Source: UBA993 sp964436815
Lineage (GTDB): Bacteria > Bacillota > Dethiobacteria > DTU022
DNA: 24,005 bases
Direction: 5' to 3'
Assembly: GCA_964436815.1 (NCBI GenBank)
Contig: CAYTER010000033.1
Coordinates: forward strand, 1 to 24,005
Shown here: piece by piece, positions 16,654-23,951 of the stretch
How positions within the stretch are numbered: the first letter of the stretch is position 1
How the letters are laid out: every line of letters begins with the position of its first letter
Made by a program: the position numbers and the translations under genes
Notes under the pieces: generated by a model
What the model saw: only the letters and a program-made list of their open reading frames with translations
The model's database searches: none
Told to the model about the DNA's origin: nothing

Positions 16654-18384
16654 ATGAGCGACAGGATGAGGGTCATACCTTTTTATCGATTGGTTCGCTG
16701 GATCAGTGAAGAGTACCGGCAGGAGAAAACTGTTTTTGGCATTGCCGAAAAAGATTTTTTCAGGGCTACCGCTGACCAGACTCTGATTCTGCACGGCGAA
16801 AAGCTGGGCAGCCCCATGGGGCCGGCGGCCGGACCCCATACCCAGTTGGCTCAAAACCTGGCTGCCGCCTACCTGACCGGGGGACGTTTTTTCGAACTGA
16901 AAACTGTGCAGGTTATCGACCGGCTCGCATTTGCCAAACCCTGCATCAATGCTGCCGACGAGGGCTACAATACCGAGTGGTCCACCGAACTTTCAATCGA
17001 TGACGCGCTCGGTGAATACGTCAAGGGCTGGTTCCTTCTGCACCTCATTTCGCGGGAATTCTTTAAGAACAGGAAGCGCGACTTCATATTCAACATGAGC
17101 GTCGGCTACGACTTAGAAGGGATCCGGTCTTCAAAGGTTGATCACTTCATCGAAAACCTGAAGGATGCCTCTGCTACCAATATTTTTATGGAATGTCGGG
17201 CTGCCTTAGAGCGGGAGACCGGTCTGTTTAAAACCATCAGCGCAAACTTCGCTCAGGAAATTCCGCCGGCAATCTGCAGTTCGATCGCCCTCTCCACCAT
17301 GCACGGCTGCCCGCCACCAGAAATTGAGGCCATCTGCCGGCATTTGCTCCTTGAAAAGGGGCTCCACACCACTGTTAAGCTGAACCCTACCCTGCTGGGC
17401 TATGATTTTGTGCGCTCCACCCTTGATCGACTGGGCTATAATTATATCAAACTGGCCGAAGAAACCTTTTCCAGGGACCTGCAATACAATGAAGCGCTGC
17501 CGCTGCTTGAGCGCTTAAGGATTTTGGCAGCTGAGAACAATCTTGATTTCGGGATTAAGGTATCCAATACGCTCCCCGTCCAGGTAACCCGCGATGAACT
17601 GCCGGGAGAAGAGATGTACCTTTCCGGCAAACCGCTTTACGCCCTGACTATCAACCTTGCTGCCAAGTTGGCGCACGATTTTAACGGCAAACTGAAGATC
17701 TCTTTCTCCGGGGGCGCCGACCGTTCCAACACTGCCGCAATTCTGGAAACCGGTATTAAACCGGTAACAGTTGTCACAACATTACTGAAGCCAAATGGTT
17801 ACGGGCGTCTGAAAAAGCTGGCGGAAACAGCCGGACAGTTGGTAACAGCCGGTGCTGATGATAAGATACAAGTAACTAAGCTGAAGACAATCGCTGCGGA
17901 CGCATTAAACAATGCATACTACCGTAAAACTGAGAAAACTGCTTTTCCAAAAGCATACAAGGAGCTGCCGCTTTTTGACTGCCGGGCATCCTGTGGCATT
18001 TGCGTCGCAGTCTGCCCGAACAGGGCTAATGTAACGGTGCGGGTCAAGGGTGATGACTTTCGGTTCGATCGCCAGATTCTGCACCTTGACGGCAGCTGCA
18101 ACGAGTGCGGCAACTGTGCTACCTTTTGCCCGGAAGGAGGCAGGCCTTACCTGGAAAAGCCAACCCTATTCAGGAATACAGCTGACTTTATCGACAGCAA
18201 TAACAGCGGTTTTGTGATCCTGGGCGAAGGATCTGGCGCTACGATTAAAGTAAGAATCAAAAACCGGATTATAAATCTGCCTGGCGGGCAGCTGGATTTG
18301 GAAAAAGATGAAGGGAATCATATTGATTCCACTATCCTGCGACTGATCAAAGTAGTCCTTCAGCATTATGGTTATTTATGCTAA
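16654..18384 (+). CDS. ygfK: Short YgfK-type oxidoreductase lacking the FAD/NAD(P)H domain
   Basis: This encodes 576 residues versus about 1030 in E. coli YgfK (often annotated putative selenate reductase subunit). Residues 1-430 match the YgfK N-terminal dihydroorotate-dehydrogenase-like region (MGPAAGPHTQLAQN at 55-68, GGRFFELKTVQ at 76-86, NTEWSTE, STMHGCPP). The C-terminal part matches the YgfK two-cluster ferredoxin end: C443-x3-C447-x2-C450-x3-C454-P with NRANV, then C482, C485, C488, C492. The GltD-like pyridine-nucleotide oxidoreductase domain expected between them is absent, joined cleanly near residue 442. It likely still reduces a purine-ring intermediate, drawing electrons from ferredoxin or a partner (inference). 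The start is the ATG at 16654, 7 bases after AAAGGGGG; earlier in-frame starts run into the divergent promoter. Operon with ygeX. Confidence 0.88.
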   Translation: MSDRMRVIPFYRLVRWISEEYRQEKTVFGIAEKDFFRATADQTLILHGEKLGSPMGPAAGPHTQLAQNLAAAYLTGGRFFELKTVQVIDRLAFAKPCINAADEGYNTEWSTELSIDDALGEYVKGWFLLHLISREFFKNRKRDFIFNMSVGYDLEGIRSSKVDHFIENLKDASATNIFMECRAALERETGLFKTISANFAQEIPPAICSSIALSTMHGCPPPEIEAICRHLLLEKGLHTTVKLNPTLLGYDFVRSTLDRLGYNYIKLAEETFSRDLQYNEALPLLERLRILAAENNLDFGIKVSNTLPVQVTRDELPGEEMYLSGKPLYALTINLAAKLAHDFNGKLKISFSGGADRSNTAAILETGIKPVTVVTTLLKPNGYGRLKKLAETAGQLVTAGADDKIQVTKLKTIAADALNNAYYRKTEKTAFPKAYKELPLFDCRASCGICVAVCPNRANVTVRVKGDDFRFDRQILHLDGSCNECGNCATFCPEGGRPYLEKPTLFRNTADFIDSNNSGFVILGEGSGATIKVRIKNRIINLPGGQLDLEKDEGNHIDSTILRLIKVVLQHYGYLC

Positions 18385-18466
18385 CACTTCAGAAGTTATC
18401 GTTTAATCATAGATATTTCCCGCTTTTAGAGTCTGGCTGAAAAACGAAAAAGAGGAGGCAGAAGTT

Positions 18467-19690
18467 ATGGATCAACCAGTTAAATGGATCACCGGTGCTG
18501 CTAAACCCGGAAAAGATAAACTGGCAGCTGAAGATCTTGATTTTGTAAACCGCACCTCCGCCACGGAAACCCGGGAATTCATTAAAAGCTTTCCCCAGTA
18601 CCAGGTGACACCGCTAAAAAACCTTGAAAAGCTGGCTCAACATTTAAAGGTGGCGGGTATCTACGTCAAAGATGAATCGTACCGCTTCGGCCTGAACTCT
18701 TTCAAGGTCCTTGGCGGGGGTCATGCTATCGGCCGGTACCTCCTAAAGCTTTTAGGAAACGAAGAACACAGTTTTTCATACGAACAGTTGAAATCGGCTG
18801 AAACAAGGACCAAACTGGGGGAAATCACCTTCACCTCGGCCACTGACGGCAACCATGGCCGCGGTGTAGCCTGGGCCGCCCGTCAGCTGGGCCACCGGGC
18901 GGTTATCAATATGCCGAAGGGCTCTTCACCGATCCGGTTAGCCCATATCACCGCAACCGGTGCCGAAGGTTATATCACCGCCGTTAATTACGATGAGACG
19001 GTAAGGCTGACGGCTGAAAAAGCCAGGCAGGAAGGTTGGGTAGTGATTCAGGATACCGCCTGGGAAGGATACGAAGATATTCCGACCTGGGTCATGCAGG
19101 GTTACACTGTGATGGCTGATGAAGCACTTGAGCAGCTAAACGCTTTGGGCGTAGATCGGCCAACCCATATCTTTATCCAGGCCGGGGTAGGTTCTCTGGC
19201 TGCAGCAGTACTCGGTTACTACACTTCAACCTTTAAAGATAGTAAACCATGCAGTATTGTTGTCGAACCGGATCAGGCCGACTGCTTTTACCGCTCCGCC
19301 CTGGCCGGTGACGGACAACCACGGGTTGTCACCGGTGATATGGCAACAATAATGGCCGGACTGGCCTGCGGCGAGCCAAACCCGATTGCCTGGGAAATAT
19401 TAAGCAGCATTACAGATATGTATATCTCCTGCGCCGATTATATTGCCGCAACCGGCATGCGGATCCTTGGTAACCCATTAAGCGATGATCCGGCTATTAT
19501 TTCCGGTGAATCAGGCGCTGTCACTTCTGGAATCCTCTATGAGCTGCTGCAAAATAATAAACTTGGAGAAGCGCGGGAGAAGCTTGGACTGGGTCCGGAT
19601 TCGAGGATCCTCCTCTTCAGCACCGAGGGCGACACCGATCCTGAAATGTACCGCAAGATCGTCTGGGAAGGAGCCTACCCGCATCTTTAG
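18467..19690 (+). CDS. ygeX: Diaminopropionate ammonia-lyase
   Basis: This 407-residue protein matches the length of E. coli DpaL/YgeX (about 398). It is a fold-type II PLP enzyme that converts 2,3-diaminopropionate to pyruvate and two ammonia, in the cytosol. The PLP lysine is K80 in RFGLNSFK, the family's signature site; a TDGNHGRG phosphate/substrate loop, GVGSLAAAV glycine loop and SGESGAVTSG near the C-terminus are also present. The start is the ATG after AGAGGAGG with 8-base spacing. It follows ygfK by 82 bases with no visible terminator. In this setting it gives the carbon exit of the pathway: purine-derived diaminopropionate becomes pyruvate for fermentation (inference consistent with uric-acid-cluster genetics). 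Confidence 0.92.
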   Translation: MDQPVKWITGAAKPGKDKLAAEDLDFVNRTSATETREFIKSFPQYQVTPLKNLEKLAQHLKVAGIYVKDESYRFGLNSFKVLGGGHAIGRYLLKLLGNEEHSFSYEQLKSAETRTKLGEITFTSATDGNHGRGVAWAARQLGHRAVINMPKGSSPIRLAHITATGAEGYITAVNYDETVRLTAEKARQEGWVVIQDTAWEGYEDIPTWVMQGYTVMADEALEQLNALGVDRPTHIFIQAGVGSLAAAVLGYYTSTFKDSKPCSIVVEPDQADCFYRSALAGDGQPRVVTGDMATIMAGLACGEPNPIAWEILSSITDMYISCADYIAATGMRILGNPLSDDPAIISGESGAVTSGILYELLQNNKLGEAREKLGLGPDSRILLFSTEGDTDPEMYRKIVWEGAYPHL

Positions 19691-19702
19691 AAAATTATCC
19701 TG

Positions 19703-19729
19703 CTGAGAGAGTGAATATATACTCTCCAG
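19703..19729 (+). terminator. Hairpin downstream of ygeX, possible weak terminator
   Basis: CTG-A-GAGAGT pairs with ACTCTC-CAG around an 8-base AT-rich loop (9 bp with one bulged A), starting 12 bases after the ygeX stop. No T-run follows, so intrinsic termination would be weak; it could instead stabilise the 3' end of the message. Confidence 0.35.
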
Positions 19730-19750
19730 CCGGCAGCAATCGGAACTAGA

Positions 19751-19779
19751 TTGATACCTACTTCAAATAGTGGTAAACT
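19751..19779 (+). promoter_or_regulatory. Candidate sigma-A promoter with extended -10
   Basis: TTGATA (19751-19756) and TAAACT (19774-19779) are separated by 17 bases, and a TGG immediately before the -10 gives the extended TGn element. The position, 47 bases before the TTG start at 19827, fits a promoter for the propeller gene. Confidence 0.55.
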
Positions 19780-19826
19780 TGGACCAGACAAATGAATAAT
19801 TATTCTGTCATAAAGAAGGGATTAAG

Positions 19827-21494
19827 TTGAGGCCTGTTCACCTGGTTCGGGTTTCCGTAATTGCCCTGTTGACAGTTTTGGTTTTCTCGTCCTCCAGTCT
19901 GATGATGAGAGCGCCGGTTGAAGGAGCTGCCAGCCGAAGCGAAATAGAGCGCCGGTTAGGCCTTGCTCCTTTTGCGTATGTGGCCGAAGTAGAACATGAG
20001 TACAATAATCTTCAGCAAAATATCTATGAGCTAAAAGGTTCCCTGGCTTTTATCGATTCAGTAAACGATCTGCTGACCGACCTTCCCAAGGCAGGATCTT
20101 CTTTACAGGAGGTCGCTGTTTCCCCCGATGGCACGAAGATTTATGTCACAGATGCTTACGAACCTTTTCTTCATGTTTTTGATGCTGATAGCCGTCAATA
20201 CATTATGGCTATTGAACTGCCGGGTGTCGAACCGAAACCTATTTTGACCAGGGAAGAATTAATACGCTATAACCCGAATAGTGAAGAAAAATTCCCATAC
20301 AATCTATTCTTTGAAAGCTGTTCCGCCGACGTCGCCTGTACCCCGGACGGGCTGACTGTCCTGGTCAGCTCCAGCGCCGGGCTGCAGATCATTAATACAG
20401 AAACTAACCAAGTCATTAATACAATTCCCGAGATAAATGGAACACATATCGCCATCAGCTTTGACGGCACAAGAGCTTATATTGGTACAGATAACTTGGC
20501 CGAGCTTGAGGCCCGCAGCTACATTGAGTGGTTCAGGTTAATCTATACCAGTGATGAATATAGCATGCTGATGCTGGATCTGCAGACATGGGAAGTTCTC
20601 GCAGAAATCAAAACTTACGCCATCGGCGGTATCGCTGTCCGGCCGGATGAACCTGAAATTTTCTTTAGCGAGACATTTCAGAAGAAGGTCCGGGTTGTTG
20701 ATGCAATGTCCCTGGAGGATTTATACCAGTTTAGCACTGAACCGTCTTTTGCCTTCGGAATCGGTTTTCTGCCAGAAGGATCAAAAGCTTACACGGTCTG
20801 CAGCGCCGATATACCACTTTACTTTTATGAACAGCCATCCGAATTTGAACTGCCGCAAGCTGAAGAATATTTTTGCCTGGTCTTTAATACAAAAACAAAG
20901 CAGGTAATTAAAAAGATCCCCTTAGACGCTTACTGACCAAGGGAAATTGCCGTCCGGTCGGACGGGAAAAAGGCCTATTTAAGCGGCGGCCCCTTAAGGC
21001 ATGCCGTAGTGATTGATACGGTAAACGATGTTGTGCTAAGAGACATCGGCGATCAAATCGTCAATACCGGCGGTGTCGCGGTGCGGCCTTTCTGGTGGTC
21101 CAACGAGTGCCTGGAAGCACTGGGTCTGAAAACCTATAACCTGGGGCCCGGTGGAACCTCCGGAGATAACGGTGGCGGCGAAGATCAAGAAGCAGGTGGA
21201 ATGGAAACAGGCATTCAGGGTGAGCTCCCCGACCTTCAGGCTACCGGCTCAACATCCTCCACTGCCTTGATCGTTATCATTACACTTTTATCGATGCTTC
21301 TTCTGTCAGCTTCAGTATACATAATCAAACTGTCAGCCAAGAAAAAGATGATCTCCATTCCCACTATAAAAAGCAGCCTAGAACCACCCCAACCACCGCC
21401 TCAATCGTCTGGATTTCCATCTTTTTGTACAAACTGCGGCGGCGCTCTTACTCCCGGTTCCAATTTTTGCCCCAACTGTGGCCGGAAAATATGA
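19827..21494 (+). CDS. Membrane beta-propeller protein with C-terminal zinc ribbon, interrupted by an in-frame TGA
   Basis: A TTG start 6 bases after AGAAGGG gives a signal peptide (about residues 1-30) and YVTN-type propeller repeats such as EVAVSPDGTKIYVTDA, VACTPDGLTVLVSS and IAVRPDEPEIFFS. At codon 370 (20934-20936) there is a TGA. The same frame continues without a shift as PREIAVRSDGKKAYLSGG, a normal next repeat, then a Gly-rich linker, a transmembrane helix at about 478-502 and a zinc ribbon (C534, C537, C548, C551), ending at codon 555. So this was, or is, one gene: either a nonsense mutation or sequencing error made two fragments (369 residues, and a 161-residue piece from a GTG at 21009 with no good ribosome site), or TGA is read through. 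The propeller should face outward with the ribbon in the cytosol. Ligand unknown. Confidence 0.75.
20934..20965 (+). promoter_or_regulatory. In-frame TGA with SECIS-like hairpin
   Basis: TGA at 20934-20936 is followed by 13 bases and then a perfect 6-bp stem, CCGTCC (20950-20955) with GGACGG (20960-20965), around a GGTC loop. The bacterial selenocysteine insertion element of E. coli fdhF has an 11-base spacing and the same GGTC apical loop on a short stem. The bulged U of the E. coli element is absent. Coincidence is possible because the stem falls in ordinary codons for AVRSDG. Confidence 0.3.
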
Positions 21495-21567
21495 TCCGGA
21501 TGGAAATATCACAGAATATATACATTATAACTCCAGCATAAAAGCTAATTCCTATTTCTAACGGATT

Positions 21568-23016
21568 TTAATTGACCTTTTCTGCTCCATAGCCAGGGGC
21601 CGGGTTAATTCTTTTCAAAGTATCGAAAGCTAGATAATAGATCCAGTCACCTGCTACGTTGGGAGATATAACCTTGGGGCCTGCGAGCATAGCCTGACCG
21701 GAGCCATCAGTTCGAATCTTGTAAAGCCAATCATTATCATCCATGTTGACATAGTAAATCCAGTCACCGTCAATATTAAATTGAAAGGCCTGATCGGAGC
21801 ACACCACACTAAAATTGCTTTCGTCGCTGCGCATACGGCAAATAACATTGCCTCTGTTTAAGCCTCTGAAGTAGAGCCAGTCGTCTTCAACGATCAGGCC
21901 GAAGGCATTGATATCGGTCTGCAGGCGGGTCAGCTGGCTGCCATCGGTGCGGATCTTGTAAATCCGCTGGTTATCATTCATATCAAGGTAGTAGATCCAA
22001 TCGCCGATTACGTTTATAAAGGCAGACGCGCTATCATTTAACCTGGTACGTTCTTCGCCGCTGGTGCGTATTTTATAAAGTTTTCCACCATCGTTGCGGT
22101 TGCTGTAATAGATCCAGTCGCCAACGACAATCAGGCAGTCAGAAAATTCATTATTGACCCTGGTTCGTTCAGATCCGTCAGTGCGCATTTTATAGATCTT
22201 TTTACCATCCTGGTAATTCATGTAGTAGATCCAGCCGTTATAAACATTGATATAGCCCGAGTTGTCGCTATTAAGACCAACCCTTTCAGATCCGTCGGTG
22301 CGGACTTTATAAATACGGTTACCATCACCCTTATTTGCATAGTAGATCCAGTCGCCCTCAATGGCCACCAAGCCGCCGTTATTAATATTGCCCACACTGT
22401 TCCCGGTGACCCGGGCCCGCGTTATCTCCACCTGACTTTCTGGTTCTGCAGAGGGAATCTGCATGATGGCAGGCACCGGAATCTCTGTTGGTTTGAAGAG
22501 TTCGATCAGACTTTGTACCGGTGTTTTACCTTGCTGACCGGTTGAGTCTGCGGATTCGTTAGACCCAGTATTATCTGCTGTATTCTCTGAAGGAGCTGAA
22601 GCTGAGCCGCCTTCAGGGCTGCCTGAAGTAGCTGACGAGGATGCACTCCCCTGATCGGGCGAGTCTTCATCTGTGGCTGTTTTATAACGTGCGGCCGCTT
22701 CTTCCACATCAACCTGAGTATAAGTTTTTTCATGAGTCGGTTCTCTCAATTTCTCCGGCAGGACTTTCGCCAGTTCTGGAGAGACCCTCAATAGCTGGTA
22801 AATGAGTAGGGCTATAACTGCGACAAGAACAATTATCACCAGGGAAAGTAGCGGGTTGCGCCTGATTTTCTTTGGCTTCTGTTGAAGATGTTGAAGATTA
22901 TGGCGGGTTTGATCATCTTCCTGCCCGAGAAATGATTGGCAGTATCGGCATTTAATGGCCGCTCCTCTGATCGACTCACCACAGAAAGGACAGGTTTTGA
23001 AACCTTCTTGGTTCAT
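21568..23016 (-). CDS. Zinc-ribbon, membrane-anchored DUF5050-type beta-propeller protein
   Basis: This encodes 482 residues. The N-terminal zinc ribbon (C9, C12, C23, C26) is followed by a basic stretch, a transmembrane helix at about 56-76, a long Ser/Thr/Gly/Glu-rich linker (about 105-170) and then seven repeats of roughly 40 residues built on GDWIYYxNxxDGxxIYKxRTDGSExTRL, the last one incomplete. Such repeats (DUF5050) fold as a propeller, here probably seven-bladed and outside the cell, with the ribbon inside. Repeat five is the most diverged (DDWLYFRG, with two cysteines nearby). The start is the ATG at 23016, 9 bases after GGGGAGG; a longer frame to 23064 contains that ribosome site. 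Function unknown; a sensing or wall-binding role is only a guess. Confidence 0.85.
   Translation of the reverse strand: MNQEGFKTCPFCGESIRGAAIKCRYCQSFLGQEDDQTRHNLQHLQQKPKKIRRNPLLSLVIIVLVAVIALLIYQLLRVSPELAKVLPEKLREPTHEKTYTQVDVEEAAARYKTATDEDSPDQGSASSSATSGSPEGGSASAPSENTADNTGSNESADSTGQQGKTPVQSLIELFKPTEIPVPAIMQIPSAEPESQVEITRARVTGNSVGNINNGGLVAIEGDWIYYANKGDGNRIYKVRTDGSERVGLNSDNSGYINVYNGWIYYMNYQDGKKIYKMRTDGSERTRVNNEFSDCLIVVGDWIYYSNRNDGGKLYKIRTSGEERTRLNDSASAFINVIGDWIYYLDMNDNQRIYKIRTDGSQLTRLQTDINAFGLIVEDDWLYFRGLNRGNVICRMRSDESNFSVVCSDQAFQFNIDGDWIYYVNMDDNDWLYKIRTDGSGQAMLAGPKVISPNVAGDWIYYLAFDTLKRINPAPGYGAEKVN
21694..22366 (-). repeat. Tandem coding repeats of the propeller blades
   Basis: About six to seven tandem units of roughly 115-120 bases each encode the GDWIYY...RTDGSE blades. 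At DNA level the recurring segments are variants of GTAGATCCAGTCGCC and of GTGCG(G/C)ATTTTATA on the + strand. Similar but not identical copies imply old duplication rather than a recent expansion. Confidence 0.7.
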
Positions 23017-23064
23017 CTTTAAGAACCTCCCCCGTAAAAAACTATAAATCCGCTTCAAGCACAT

Positions 23065-23255
23065 TCTAGGTACATCTGCAGATTTCAGGGGTTCGATAGA
23101 GGAGCGATTAAGCTTTTATGATAGCTGTTCATTTGCTTCTTCAGTTTGATTATATGCCGATTGCGTTTATTTGCAAGATTATTTTCCGGATTGGGCTGAG
23201 GATATTTTTCATCAATGGCCATAGGCTACCCTCAGGATCCATCCCCTAAATTATG
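23065..23255. other. Intergenic, no gene seen
   Basis: This AT-rich stretch is upstream of the leftward propeller gene and must contain its promoter. I see no open frame with a ribosome binding site and no strong hairpin. Confidence 0.4.
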
Positions 23256-23284
23256 TTGTCTTGAAAGTTAAAACTGATTATAAT
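23256..23284 (+). promoter_or_regulatory. Candidate sigma-A promoter for the lipoprotein transcript
   Basis: A TTGTCT -35 box (23256-23261) and a perfect TATAAT -10 box (23279-23284) are 17 bases apart. Transcription would begin near 23291 and leave a leader of about 245 bases before the lipoprotein start. Confidence 0.55.
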
Positions 23285-23345
23285 TAAAGACGAGTAAACA
23301 TAAATTGAGGATGTGGCAGCGCTGGCAGAGATTTTCAATTTAAAC

Positions 23346-23398
23346 CCCTGCGGAAACAATATGGTTGAGTTTTAAGTTTATTAGCCCCCGCCGCAGGG
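23346..23398 (+). other. Long-range stem in the lipoprotein leader
   Basis: CCCTGCGG (23346-23353) pairs perfectly with CCGCAGGG (23391-23398) around a 37-base AT-rich loop, inside the long leader. No T-run follows directly. I do not recognise a known riboswitch core in 23291-23535. Confidence 0.35.
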
Positions 23399-23535
23399 TA
23401 ATAATTTAAAACCAGAAGACGCCGCTATTTCGATTAAGTCCTGGGAGGTATGCCGGAAAAAAGCTATCAGGGAAGTAAACCAAAAGAGGTTGCGAGCAAG
23501 TCCGGGATTGATCAATCATTCAAAAGGAGGCAGTA

Positions 23536-23781
23536 ATGCCGATGTTTAAGCGGAATCGCTTCACCTTCTCCTTTATAATCCTGGCGGTTATCCTCTTTTT
23601 TCTTGTCGGTTGTTCTGAAATGGAACCAGAACCTAATGAGCCGGAAGCCACCCCCATAGAAATTCCAGGACCTGAGACAGAGGAATCCTCTGAAGATCAA
23701 GGTTCACCAGAAGCCACCCCTATTGAGATACCAGCAGAAGAAAGTGATACCGAGGAAGAACAAATCCAGCCATCAGAATAA
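23536..23781 (+). CDS. Small acidic lipoprotein
   Basis: This 81-residue protein starts 5 bases after AAAAGGAGG. The N-terminus is basic (FKRNR), followed by a hydrophobic core and lipobox LVGC with the lipidated cysteine at C26. The mature part is only about 56 residues and very acidic and Pro/Glu/Ser-rich, with a duplicated nonamer PEATPIEIP separated by an acidic spacer. A second in-frame ATG at codon 3 could also serve. It looks like an unstructured surface tether; no family is recognised. A terminator lies about 140 bases downstream. Confidence 0.75.
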   Translation: MPMFKRNRFTFSFIILAVILFFLVGCSEMEPEPNEPEATPIEIPGPETEESSEDQGSPEATPIEIPAEESDTEEEQIQPSE

Positions 23782-23920
23782 GACAAGCACCGGTTTATCT
23801 TCTAAATCATTAAGATTGCATATCCAAAGCATCCGACCAGGCTTATTGTAACAGTTTTAGAATTGTAGATTCATAAATGGCAATCAGGCGGCAATTTTGA
23901 TACAACACTGTTTTATTAAT

Positions 23921-23948
23921 AAAGCCGGGAGAAAATTCCCGGCTTTTT
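23921..23948. terminator. Bidirectional Rho-independent terminator
   Basis: AAAGCCGGG (23921-23929) pairs with CCCGGCTTT (23938-23946) around an 8-base loop. On the + strand the stem runs into TTTTT; on the minus strand into TTTATTAATAAAAC. It is placed to end the lipoprotein message rightward and the tRNA transcript leftward. Confidence 0.85.
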
Positions 23949-23951
23949 ATC

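Noticed and set aside
16486..16854. N-terminal extension of the xdhD reading frame (about 123 extra residues)
   Set aside because: The extension runs through the divergent promoter region and into the start of ygfK. It lacks homology to the ferredoxin fold, and a good ribosome site precedes the ATG at 16485.
21009..21494. Independent gene starting at GTG 21009
   Set aside because: There is no ribosome binding site, and the frame continues directly from the upstream propeller gene through a single TGA, so it is treated as the 3' part of that gene.
23450..23536. 28-codon open frame ending TAATG at the lipoprotein start
   Set aside because: The GGGAGG is only one base from its ATG, too close for initiation. 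The peptide has no recognisable features, so it is mentioned only as a possible leader peptide.
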